A stretch of 64,000 nt of DNA from Hyalangium gracile (GTDB taxonomy: Bacteria > Myxococcota > Myxococcia > Myxococcales > Myxococcaceae). Of this stretch, positions 9,056-17,287 are shown one piece after another. The first letter of the stretch is position 1. Every line of letters starts with the position of its first letter. The stretch spans positions 150,268 through 214,267 of the forward strand of contig NZ_JAHXBG010000021.1 of the NCBI RefSeq assembly GCF_020103725.1. The letters run 5' to 3'. The notes under the pieces were generated by a model. The model had not been told where the DNA came from, did not search any database, and was given only the letters and a program-made list of their open reading frames with translations. The position numbers and the translations under genes are program-made.

Positions 9056-11665
9056 ATGTTCATCCAAGACCTCCATTCGCGGCGCGCGCGCTGGCACGTG
9101 CCGGGCCTCCTCGCGCCACTGCTCGGGCTCCTCCTGGCTCCGGGTGAGGCGGACGCGGTGCCGCGCCCCCAGCTGGTCAATACGCGCATCTCCACGCCCT
9201 TCGGCGCCAACGGCCACTCCTCCACGATTGATGGCCGGGTCTTCATCGGCAACGTGCGGGAGGACCAGGTGACGACGACCACCACCTGGAGGGCTCGGGT
9301 CTTCCGGCCCGAGGCGGTGACCTACGACGCCGAGGGCAAGCCTGGCTTCGCGAGTGCCTTCTCCACCGGGAAGACCCTGGACGTGAAGAACGGGGAGAAC
9401 GCGCTGGCGTTCTGCTTCACCCAGCCCGCGCAGCCCTACACGCTCAGCAGCGGCGTGGCCATCTACCAGCCCTTCCTCTTCGACTCGCAGATGTACAACG
9501 GCCCGAACATCTTCCGCCGCCGCACCGTGGACATCCGGGTGAGCCAGCCGTTCACGCCCCAGGCGGAGATCGCCTCGTTCACGACGGGCGCGCTGGAGAC
9601 CCTGACCACCGTCACGGGCGCCCACATCCGGGGCATCGAGCCGACGATGACCTCCGACGGGCGGCTGCTCATCTACCAGGGCGGTCCGGACAACAACGGC
9701 GTCATCGACCACCTGATGTACTCCTACAACCCCACGCCCTGCGCCAGCACGGGCTGGAGCACCCCGCGCCCCGTGTCGGCGATGTTCAGCGACCCGAACA
9801 CGGCGCTCAAGCGCTACCCGCTGGCCTGGCAGCGAATGAAGGCCGCCACGGGCGAGGAGTTCGGTGACACCGCCGCGACAGGGCTGATCCGCGGCGCCTA
9901 TCCCTGGGTGGACCACGAGGGGCGCAACCTGCTCTACGCCGCCGTGCGGTACACGGATGGCGCGCGGCGCGAGGCCATCAGCCTGATCGGCTCGGAGACG
10001 GGCTGGGCCGCCTACCACATCGACGGGAGCCTCAACACGGACCGCCTGGACCGGGGTCACCTCTTCTACTCGGGCCCCATGTGGAACTTCGAGCAGGAGC
10101 GCCACCCGTCGCAGAACTTCCCGCCCGGCTCCAGCAACGAGACGAAGTACCTGCCCGTCACCAAGACGCACGACGTGCTGGCCCTCTTCGGCAGCAACAC
10201 GGCGGACTACAACGAGGTGGACATCGGCGAGCTGCTCAACCCCTTCCAGGTGCTCTTCCTGCCGATGAACGAGCTGGTCACCCGGACCGGCGACTATGAC
10301 GTGACGCGCACGCCGGACCTCTCGGGCCGCTTCTTCACGGGCACCGTCACCGGCACCGCGCAGATCTCCGACAAGAACAACGTGACGCAGCCGGCCTCGG
10401 GCTCGCTGTGGCAGCCGCAGGGCAAGGGCAAGGCGCTGGTCCTCCCCGGCGGCGGGGCCCTCACCGTGAACCTCGCGGATGCCAGCGGCACCACGCCCGG
10501 CATCGGCGCGCCGGTGAAGGGCTTCACCGTGCAGCTCGCCGTCCGCCCGGACGCGGCCATCAACCAGGGCTGCACGACGGGCAACCCGTACCGCTACCTG
10601 CTGCAGAAGCGCGGCACGCTGGACCTCATCTACGAGGCGAACGACACGGTCCAGATGTCGTTCCAGATCAACGGGCAGCGGGTACGCCTGGGACGGAGCC
10701 CCGTGCTGCCCAAGGGCGTGTGGACCCACCTGGCCTACACCTGGGACGGAACGACGGGGCAGTTCGCCGAGTACGTCAACGGCGTGGAGACGGGGCGGGT
10801 GCTCCCCACGGCGCCGGGCACCTTCCAGCTGGGCACGGGGGTGCTGTCCATCGGCGCGGGAGTGACGCTGGACACGCAGGCCTGCCCGGCCAATGGCGAA
10901 GGCTCGTTCAAGGGGTTCATCGACGAGGTGCGGTTCTTCGCCCACACACGCTCCAACCGCAGCGTCTGCATGTCGACGCTGGGCGCGGACTGCAAGGAGG
11001 CGGCGATCCAGGAGGAGCCCACGCTCGGCCAGTTCGTCATGAGCCACCAGTTCCCGGGCTGCAACAGCGTCTCCGCGCTGGGCTCGCAGGCGTGCGCCGC
11101 GGCCATGCACCGCGTCTGCGCCCAGCGAGGAGCGGACGACGCGCTGAGCAGCGCCACCAACTTCTACGAGACGCTCCAGCAGGTCATCGGCAACCGTCCC
11201 CCCATCTCCCTGGTGGGCGTCCCGTCCTCAGCGACGGCCACCGAGGTGAACGTGGCCTGCGCCCCCATCCAGCACGAGAGCCTGGCGGTGACGTTCGAGG
11301 AGCTGGCGCGCAAGCACTCCGGCTGCGCGGATGAGCGGTCCATCTCCTCCACGCACTGCACCGCGGCCGCGCGCCGCTGGTGCACGAGCCTGGGCTGGAC
11401 GACGGGGCAGATCTTCGAGATGACGTCCCGGCCGTGGGTGGGCTGCTTCAACTCGGGGCTGCGCCAGAACGTGCCCTGGAGCCAGCTTGGGCCGGCCTCC
11501 AGCACGGGCAACTTCGCGGCCGCGGCCTCCCGGCTGGAGGTCAGCGCCTGGTGCCAGACGCGAGGCTACGGCGCCGGCGTCGTCCAGGAGATCCCCAGCG
11601 CCACCGAGGCCCTCGTCCACTGCTTCCAGCCATCCGTGACGCGGCCGTGGAGGTTCATGCCCTGA
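9056..11665 (+). CDS. Large secreted LamG-domain protein with Cys-rich C-terminal repeats
   Basis: 869 residues from the ATG at 9056, which has GGAG 6 nt upstream and starts a plausible signal peptide ending 'PGEADA'. An ATG at 9020 with AAGGAAG would add 12 residues. The N-terminal ~430 residues look beta-rich ('TMTSDGRLLIYQGG', 'LFYSGPMWNFEQERHPSQ'), like a propeller. A LamG/concanavalin domain follows at about 470-645 ('GVWTHLAYTWDG', 'FIDEVRFFAHTRSNR'). The last ~200 residues hold three diverged copies of a Cys module with the core C-x3-A-x2-R-x-C. No enzymatic motif is recognised. A role in extracellular adhesion or polysaccharide binding is inference. It is convergent with the downstream histidine kinase with 9 bases between them. 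Confidence 0.8.
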   Translation: MFIQDLHSRRARWHVPGLLAPLLGLLLAPGEADAVPRPQLVNTRISTPFGANGHSSTIDGRVFIGNVREDQVTTTTTWRARVFRPEAVTYDAEGKPGFASAFSTGKTLDVKNGENALAFCFTQPAQPYTLSSGVAIYQPFLFDSQMYNGPNIFRRRTVDIRVSQPFTPQAEIASFTTGALETLTTVTGAHIRGIEPTMTSDGRLLIYQGGPDNNGVIDHLMYSYNPTPCASTGWSTPRPVSAMFSDPNTALKRYPLAWQRMKAATGEEFGDTAATGLIRGAYPWVDHEGRNLLYAAVRYTDGARREAISLIGSETGWAAYHIDGSLNTDRLDRGHLFYSGPMWNFEQERHPSQNFPPGSSNETKYLPVTKTHDVLALFGSNTADYNEVDIGELLNPFQVLFLPMNELVTRTGDYDVTRTPDLSGRFFTGTVTGTAQISDKNNVTQPASGSLWQPQGKGKALVLPGGGALTVNLADASGTTPGIGAPVKGFTVQLAVRPDAAINQGCTTGNPYRYLLQKRGTLDLIYEANDTVQMSFQINGQRVRLGRSPVLPKGVWTHLAYTWDGTTGQFAEYVNGVETGRVLPTAPGTFQLGTGVLSIGAGVTLDTQACPANGEGSFKGFIDEVRFFAHTRSNRSVCMSTLGADCKEAAIQEEPTLGQFVMSHQFPGCNSVSALGSQACAAAMHRVCAQRGADDALSSATNFYETLQQVIGNRPPISLVGVPSSATATEVNVACAPIQHESLAVTFEELARKHSGCADERSISSTHCTAAARRWCTSLGWTTGQIFEMTSRPWVGCFNSGLRQNVPWSQLGPASSTGNFAAAASRLEVSAWCQTRGYGAGVVQEIPSATEALVHCFQPSVTRPWRFMP

Positions 11666-11674
11666 CGGCGCTCC

Positions 11675-12985
11675 TCAAGCCGTGGCGGACACCGGGTGGT
11701 GGGCGATGGCTGGCAGACGGATGCACAGCCGCGCCCCACCCTCTTCCCGGTTCGCCGCCGTCAGCGTGCCACCGAACTGCTCCACGTACTCCCGCGACAG
11801 CATCAGCCCGAGCCCCGTGCCTCGCTCGGGCTCCTTCGTCGTGAAGAAGGGCTCGAACAACCTGGGCAGCACCTCCTCGGGGAAGCCGGGGCCGTTGTCC
11901 TCGATGAGCAGTTGGACCGCCTCGCCCTCCACACGCGCCTGGACCCGGACTTCGCTCTCCTGCCCGCGGCGAGCCTCCAGCGCGTCACTGGCGTTGACCA
12001 GCAGGTTGAGGATGACCTGCGCCAGCCGTCGGCGCACCACGTGGACCTCGGGCAGCTCCGCGGGCAGCTCCACCCGAAGCCGGGCCACGCTCTTGAGCCG
12101 GACGGACGCCAGCCGCGCCGCATCCGTCACCACCTCCGCGAGCGAGCACCGCGCGGGCTCCTCCGTCGCGTCCATCCGCGAGAAGCCGCGGAGATCGGAC
12201 ACGATCTGCCGGATGCGCTCCACGCCGCTGTTCACGTCCTGGAACGCCTCGCGCACCTCCTCTCGGGAGCCCGGCGGCGTGCTCAGCAGCTCCCGCCCCA
12301 GGAAGTCCAGGTTCGTACGCACATAGGCGATGGGGTTGTTCAGCTCGTGCGCCACGCCCGCCGCCAGGCGGCCGATGGTGGCCAGCCGCTCGGACTGGGC
12401 CCGGCGGCGCTCGCTCGCGGCCAGCTTCTCCAGGGCCTCGCGCCGCGAGCGCTCCAGCCGCGTCTCGTTCTCCGCGAGCCGCGCCTTGCGGAACTGAACG
12501 CCCCCGTACAGCCCGAAGAACATCATCACGAGCATCATCAGCGACCACAGGAAGGCCTCGAGCGGTGACGCTCCCGAGGCATGCAGCATCCACCCGCCGC
12601 CCAGCGCGCTCACGAGGCCGCACGTCACGGGCGCCCCCAGCGTCTCGGTGGACGCCATCGCCATCACGAGCGGAATCGCGGGGGAGAAGGAGAAGTACGG
12701 CCCATGGGGCCCGCCGCCCAAGGCGACCAGCCCCAGGTAGCAGAGCGCGGAGACGATCCCGTAGCCCGAGCTCACCAGCCATGACTGGAAGGGGCTCGTG
12801 TGGTTCATCGCCAGCCCGGTCAGGATCATCGCCACCGCCCAGGCCAGCCGCACCGCGAGCGGCTCCCAGCTGGCGTGCTCCAGGATGAGCAGATCCACGC
12901 CGTAGAGGAGGACGACCACCACGGCAAACACCACCAGCGTCCGTTGACGTACCCGTCCTTTTTCCTGGGCGTCTGTTCCACTCAT
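11675..12985 (-). CDS. Membrane sensor histidine kinase
   Basis: 436 residues from the ATG at 12985 (MSGTDAQEKG); a TTG at 13021 is possible but less attractive. Five or six hydrophobic helices (about 15-175) form the input region. A coiled linker (about 180-215) is followed by HisKA with the H-box 'AAGVAHELNNPIAY', an N-box 'NLLVNASDAL', and an HATPase domain with 'DNGPGF' and 'GTGLGLMLSREYV'. It should autophosphorylate and pass phosphate to a response regulator, but none is encoded in the window. It is divergent from the TadE-like operon across 319 bp that contain two dyads, so shared regulation is possible. Confidence 0.93.
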   Translation of the reverse strand: MSGTDAQEKGRVRQRTLVVFAVVVVLLYGVDLLILEHASWEPLAVRLAWAVAMILTGLAMNHTSPFQSWLVSSGYGIVSALCYLGLVALGGGPHGPYFSFSPAIPLVMAMASTETLGAPVTCGLVSALGGGWMLHASGASPLEAFLWSLMMLVMMFFGLYGGVQFRKARLAENETRLERSRREALEKLAASERRRAQSERLATIGRLAAGVAHELNNPIAYVRTNLDFLGRELLSTPPGSREEVREAFQDVNSGVERIRQIVSDLRGFSRMDATEEPARCSLAEVVTDAARLASVRLKSVARLRVELPAELPEVHVVRRRLAQVILNLLVNASDALEARRGQESEVRVQARVEGEAVQLLIEDNGPGFPEEVLPRLFEPFFTTKEPERGTGLGLMLSREYVEQFGGTLTAANREEGGARLCIRLPAIAHHPVSATA

Positions 12986-13088
12986 GCCGACGAGAGTGAA
13001 TCGATGGATTCTTGCTCGCAACGCGAGGGGACAGCGGCGTCATTGAAGCGACAGTCCTATCGGCTCGGAGGGCCGAGCCTCCTCCGAG

Positions 13089-13151
13089 GGGTACCTGTAC
13101 CCACAATCCCACCTCCACGGAAAGCCTGCCGTCCCGGAGACAACTGTCTCC
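13089..13151. promoter_or_regulatory. Two perfect dyads in the divergent histidine kinase/Tad promoter region
   Basis: The 319 bp between the histidine kinase and the TadE-like operon has no gene. It carries GGGTAC-CT-GTACCC (13089-13102) and GGAGACA-AC-TGTCTCC (13136-13151). Both are perfect inverted repeats with a 2-nt centre, 48 bp apart. They are candidates for regulator binding. A perfect 14- to 16-bp dyad is unlikely by chance in so short a stretch, but no family is recognised. Confidence 0.4.
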
Positions 13152-13304
13152 GCTCTGGTGACTGCCGACACCAGGGGCGGGGACTCCACGAGGCCCCGGG
13201 GCCCCGCGTCAAAGGGGCGCTCCAGGCGGTGGGGCCTCCTCCGGCCGTGGCATGCCCGTCGCAGTAGGCGGGGGGGCTGCTCGCAGGCCCTGGAGCCCCC
13301 CGCC

Positions 13305-14084
13305 GTGTCCTACCCGTCCTCACCCTCCCGTCGAAAGGCCGTCCGCCCGAGCTCGCAGCGGGGCCAGGCCACCGTGGAGGCCGCCATCAGCCTCCCGCTG
13401 ACCCTCTTCCTCTTCCTGGGCACGCTGCAGCTGTTCCTGCTGCTCCAGGCCCAGGCGCTCACCGGCTACGCCGCCTTCCGGGCCGTGCGCACCGGCAGCG
13501 TCAAGTACGGGGACTGCGAGGCGATGACGCACGCGGCCATCGCCTCGCTGCTGCCCTCCTTCGCTCGCACGGACTCGGCGGTGGCGCTGGGCACCTCCTT
13601 CCGCCTCCACCGCGAGAACCGCTTCACTCCCGCGGCGGACAGCGGGCACTCCGGCAGCATCGTCTGGATTGCCCGGGAGCGCCCGCTGGCCTCGGAGATC
13701 CGCGCGGACGAGGAGCGCAGCTTCGATGATCCGGCTCGCTACTCCAGCGTCACGGACGTCACCCGGCTCGAGGCGCGGCTCGTCTTCTGGTACCCCATGC
13801 GCGTCCCCTTCGCGAACTGGGTGCTGAGCCGGATGTTCCTGGCCCAGCTGGGGCTGCGCGACTTCGTCGCCGTGGACCCGCTGGTGCCCGCTCACGATGC
13901 GCGCTGGGGCGCGACCAGGCCCGTCACGCTCGAGGCCTCCATCCGCGAGGAGATGCTGCGGCGCGCCGACCGCCGCCAGTACGCCTTCCCGCTCCAGGCC
14001 ACCTACGCCATGCGGATGATGACGCCGCCGCGTCCGCGGTTCTTCGCCACGCAGAACTGCCCCTTCCCCTCGGAGGCGCCATGA
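13305..14084 (+). CDS. TadE-like pseudopilin protein
   Basis: 259 residues from a GTG at 13305 with GGAG about 9 nt upstream; no ATG is suitably placed. Residues 20-60 show the TadE signature: 'RGQATVEAAISLPLTLFLFL', a Glu after the Gly-Gln motif and then a membrane helix. The rest is a periplasmic domain with 'RLEARLVFWYPM'. TadE-like proteins are minor pseudopilins of tight-adherence (Flp) pilus systems. The stop overlaps the next ATG (ATGA), so translation is coupled. It is the first gene of a four-gene operon reaching 17273. Confidence 0.8.
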   Translation: MSYPSSPSRRKAVRPSSQRGQATVEAAISLPLTLFLFLGTLQLFLLLQAQALTGYAAFRAVRTGSVKYGDCEAMTHAAIASLLPSFARTDSAVALGTSFRLHRENRFTPAADSGHSGSIVWIARERPLASEIRADEERSFDDPARYSSVTDVTRLEARLVFWYPMRVPFANWVLSRMFLAQLGLRDFVAVDPLVPAHDARWGATRPVTLEASIREEMLRRADRRQYAFPLQATYAMRMMTPPRPRFFATQNCPFPSEAP

Positions 14085-15568
14085 GCTCCCGCTCCCCTCG
14101 CGGACAGTCGCTGATCCTCATGTGCATCGCGCTGCTGTTCCTGGTGCTGATGGTGTGCCTCACCCTGTCCTTCTCCATGAAGCTGCGCGACAAGATGGAG
14201 ACGCAGAACGTGGCGGACCTGGCGGCCTACAGCGGCGCGGTGGCCACCGCGCGCACGTTCAACAGCGTGGCCCTCATGCGGCGCGCGCAGACCGGCAACC
14301 TGGTGGCCATCTCCTCGGTGATGAGCCTCATCAGCTGGACGAGCATGGTGCGCGCGGACCTCAACTCCGCTCGCATGGCCGCCCACGGCTGCTCCGCCGC
14401 CGCCACCACCCTGGAGGCGCTGGACGAGAAGAACGCGGAGATTGAGGAGCGGTGGCACGAGCTGGACGCCCGCGCCGGCGTGCAGGCCTACAACATCCAG
14501 ATCCTCGGCAACTACCTGGCCTACCTGCAGGGAAAGATGTTCGAGGAGCTGCAGCAGTCCGTCTCGGGCGGCCCCGAGTCCTTCGCCGCGCGCATGACGG
14601 CCATGGCCAGTGAAAACAGCCGCTTCCCGGGCGAGCTGCACGCCGGCCCCACCCCCGTGTCCGTGGGGGAGCTGGTGCATGCGACGTCGGGCGGCAATGG
14701 CCACGCCATGGACATGGCCATGGCCTCCCGCGGGTACGGGTTCATCACCCGCCGCCAGGTGGACCCCTCCATGAACGCCCCGGGCGGAATCCTGGGAGCG
14801 CTGGGCGCGGCCGGGGCCCGCCTGCGCGTCATCGAGGGCGGCGGCAGCGCCTACTGGGGCTCGGAGCTGGGCCACGGCGGCCGAGCGGACTCCACGTGGT
14901 TCACCTTCGCGGAGGACCACGCCACCCTGGAGGTGACCTTCCCCGGCTGCGCCCCCTTCCGCGTCACGGCCACCGCCGGCGTGCGGGCCACCGACAAGGA
15001 GGATGCCTCGGACGACCACTGGTGGACCCCGGCCAGCTCGAAGCTGGGCCAGGCGGATGTAGGCATGGAGAAGCAGCACCGGCACACCCTCATGTCCTGC
15101 TGGCCGCGCCAGTTCTGCCCCAACACCTTCATTGGCGGCATGACGTACAACACCGCCGACCAGGAGGAAGCCAACCTCTGGGCCCAGCCCAAGAATTTCG
15201 CGCTGGTACAGCGCGACTACCGGGCGCGGGGACGCAACAGCGCGCCCTGGGAGCTCGTCTTCCAGCTGCGCTTCACCCCCGACTCCAACAGCTCCTTCGA
15301 CAGCCACGGCTGGAACACGGCGGATGGCACCGACATCAGCGTGCAGTCGGCGCTGGGCACCGGGCTGGCCTACTACCACCGGCCGGGCCACTGGAACGAG
15401 CCCCCCAACCTCTGGAACCCCTTCTGGCGCGCCACCCTCGTCTCGGCCGATGTCGATGCCGCGGGGGACCCTCGGAGAGGCGGCACGGACATTGCTGACA
15501 CGGTGGGAGAGCCCGCCGCGGAAGCGCTCCGGCAGCTCACTCTCGCTGGCTACAAAGGAGTCCACTGA
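14081..15568 (+). CDS. TadG-like (Flp pilus-assembly) membrane-anchored protein
   Basis: 495 residues. The N-terminus is 'RGQSLILMCIALLFLVLMVC', the putative Flp-pilus-assembly TadG-like segment, followed by 'KMETQNVADLAAYSGAVATA', which matches the N-terminal signature of this group. The remaining ~430 residues are extracytoplasmic, with several Cys residues and His-rich stretches ('MEKQHRHTLMSCWPRQFC'), and resemble no domain I can name. The gene overlaps the upstream stop by 4 nt and shares one base with the next start. It is probably displayed at the inner membrane or incorporated in a surface filament. Confidence 0.8.
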   Translation: MSSRSPRGQSLILMCIALLFLVLMVCLTLSFSMKLRDKMETQNVADLAAYSGAVATARTFNSVALMRRAQTGNLVAISSVMSLISWTSMVRADLNSARMAAHGCSAAATTLEALDEKNAEIEERWHELDARAGVQAYNIQILGNYLAYLQGKMFEELQQSVSGGPESFAARMTAMASENSRFPGELHAGPTPVSVGELVHATSGGNGHAMDMAMASRGYGFITRRQVDPSMNAPGGILGALGAAGARLRVIEGGGSAYWGSELGHGGRADSTWFTFAEDHATLEVTFPGCAPFRVTATAGVRATDKEDASDDHWWTPASSKLGQADVGMEKQHRHTLMSCWPRQFCPNTFIGGMTYNTADQEEANLWAQPKNFALVQRDYRARGRNSAPWELVFQLRFTPDSNSSFDSHGWNTADGTDISVQSALGTGLAYYHRPGHWNEPPNLWNPFWRATLVSADVDAAGDPRRGGTDIADTVGEPAAEALRQLTLAGYKGVH

Positions 15569-16632
15569 TGCGCGCCGCCCCCCACGCCTCCCGAGGACAA
15601 GCCCTGGTGGAGCTGAGCCTGGGACTGCTCACCTTCACCGTCGTGGCGGTGTACGGCATCCACTTCGCCGAGGTGGGCTACCTCTCGCTCAAGGTGCCCG
15701 AGGCGGCCGTCTCTCCGCTGTGGGACAGCACCGCGCTGCGCGTGCACCGCATGGAGCCCCGGAAGGAGCAGATTGGTGACTTCCGCTCCTTCGAGAACAT
15801 CGCCCCCGAGGTGCAGGCCCACGCCCGCGCGCGCTACGGAGACTTCGATGGGCGCAGCTCCACCCTGAACGGCCGCCCCGAGCTCACCCAGGTCTTCACG
15901 CGGATGAACGGGCTGAAGCTGGACTGCACCCGGGATGATCAGGTGGCGTTCGACGTGCCCCGCAGCCGCCGCCCGGCGCTGATGATGCCCCAGGACGGAG
16001 ACTTCGGCGTTCCCCAGCCCGGGCAGGACCTGGGCGAGGAGACGGACAGCCCGCTCGACGGCATCTACGAGAACGTGGGCGGCATCAGCTGCTCGGCGCA
16101 GGCGGACCTCCAGGGGCTGCCGTCGCTGCCCGTCCTCGTGCTGGACAAGGCGCGCGCCCTCATCCATGGCGAGGCGCCGGCGCAGCACGAGACGATGAAG
16201 GCCTGCGCGACGGGCCAGGCCGTGGGCGGCGTGTGCTCCGGGCGCTATGGAATCCTCCTGGGGGACTTCGGCTTCGCCGACGCGGACCTGGGCGACCACT
16301 GCCCCCTGCAGGCCGAGCGCCCCAATGAGCCCTGCCGCGAGAACCCCACCTTCTATTACGCGGCGATGAAGGTGTTCTCCAACAACGGGCGCGCCGCGGG
16401 CCGCGCGGCCTCCGACTTCGCCGAGGCCTTCGCCGGCTACAGCCCCATCGACGAGAACGGCTTCTTCATGAGCTACCGCGGCGAGGAGGACGACTACATC
16501 GAGAACGACACGCCGCGCGGCGAGGAGCTGGACGAGGTGGACCGCCCCCGCAACACCGGCGGCCCGGACCACAAGCCGACCGCCGTGCGCCGTGCGTCCA
16601 ACCTGTGCTTCCTGGGGATGCGGGAATGCTGA
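15568..16632 (+). CDS. TadE-like protein, second copy
   Basis: 354 residues. AAAGGAG ends 7 nt before the ATG, and the start overlaps the previous stop (TGATG). The N-terminus 'RGQALVELSLGLLTFTVVAVY' is a typical TadE motif with the conserved Glu and one membrane helix. The large extracytoplasmic part has paired Cys residues ('LDCTRDDQ', 'GISCSAQ', 'HCPLQ', 'EPCREN') suggesting disulfides. It is longer than classical TadE (about 150-200 residues). It presumably works with the neighbouring TadE- and TadG-like proteins in a pseudopilus or surface structure. Confidence 0.78.
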   Translation: MRAAPHASRGQALVELSLGLLTFTVVAVYGIHFAEVGYLSLKVPEAAVSPLWDSTALRVHRMEPRKEQIGDFRSFENIAPEVQAHARARYGDFDGRSSTLNGRPELTQVFTRMNGLKLDCTRDDQVAFDVPRSRRPALMMPQDGDFGVPQPGQDLGEETDSPLDGIYENVGGISCSAQADLQGLPSLPVLVLDKARALIHGEAPAQHETMKACATGQAVGGVCSGRYGILLGDFGFADADLGDHCPLQAERPNEPCRENPTFYYAAMKVFSNNGRAAGRAASDFAEAFAGYSPIDENGFFMSYRGEEDDYIENDTPRGEELDEVDRPRNTGGPDHKPTAVRRASNLCFLGMREC

Positions 16633-17273
16633 GCCCACTGATCGCCGTCACGGTGCTGCTGGCCGCCGCTCCCGGCGCGGATCCGCTCCGCTGGGAGGTG
16701 CCGGGCCTGGTCACCCAGGTGGAGGTGCCCGGCCGGATGAACATGGCGGGCATTCCCATCCGCCTGCAGGCCTATACCTCCCGGCACTCGGTGCAGCAGC
16801 TGCTGCAGCACTTCGCCACCGCCTTCGACGAGGCCGGCTTCTACATCGAGCGCAACCAGCGCCAGTTCGCGGCCCAGCCGCACCTCACGGCGCTGGATAC
16901 GAAGACGTTCACCGCCTACACCGTCATCCTCGAGCGCGAGCCGAGCGGGCTCACCTCCGTGGTGATTGGCGAGGCGAAGCTCGGGGCAGCTGCTCCGCCT
17001 GCCAGGCCGTCCTCCACCCTGCTCTACCCCGGCGCCCAGAGCCCCGTGCAGGGTGACTTCGAGGGGGCACGGACGCTGGCGTATCAGGTGGTGGCCAGCA
17101 AGGAGCAGGTGGCGGACTGGTACCGCGAGCAGCTCACGCGCGCCGGTTTCCAGGAAGAGGCGCCCGGCATCTTCCGCCGCTCCGAGCAGGAGCTTCGCCT
17201 GAACCTCACGCAGAGCGGGGGCTCGGTCCAGGTGGGGGTGTTCCTCACGACCGCGGGCGCGGCGGCGCCCTGA
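16626..17273 (+). CDS. Exported protein of the Tad-like operon
   Basis: 215 residues. The ATG at 16626 overlaps the upstream gene by 7 nt, GGGA precedes it, and a signal peptide follows (MLSPLIAVTVLLAAAPGADP). Two similar alpha/beta halves can be seen: 'SVQQLLQHFATAFDEAGFYI' and 'SKEQVADWYREQLTRAGFQ', each followed by strands, so the protein may be an internal duplication of a small periplasmic fold. No enzymatic motif is present. It is the last gene of the operon and lies 14 nt from the convergent hybrid kinase. A periplasmic accessory role in assembling the Tad-like proteins is inference. Confidence 0.7.
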   Translation: MLSPLIAVTVLLAAAPGADPLRWEVPGLVTQVEVPGRMNMAGIPIRLQAYTSRHSVQQLLQHFATAFDEAGFYIERNQRQFAAQPHLTALDTKTFTAYTVILEREPSGLTSVVIGEAKLGAAAPPARPSSTLLYPGAQSPVQGDFEGARTLAYQVVASKEQVADWYREQLTRAGFQEEAPGIFRRSEQELRLNLTQSGGSVQVGVFLTTAGAAAP

Positions 17274-17287
17274 GGCGGCGGGGAGCT

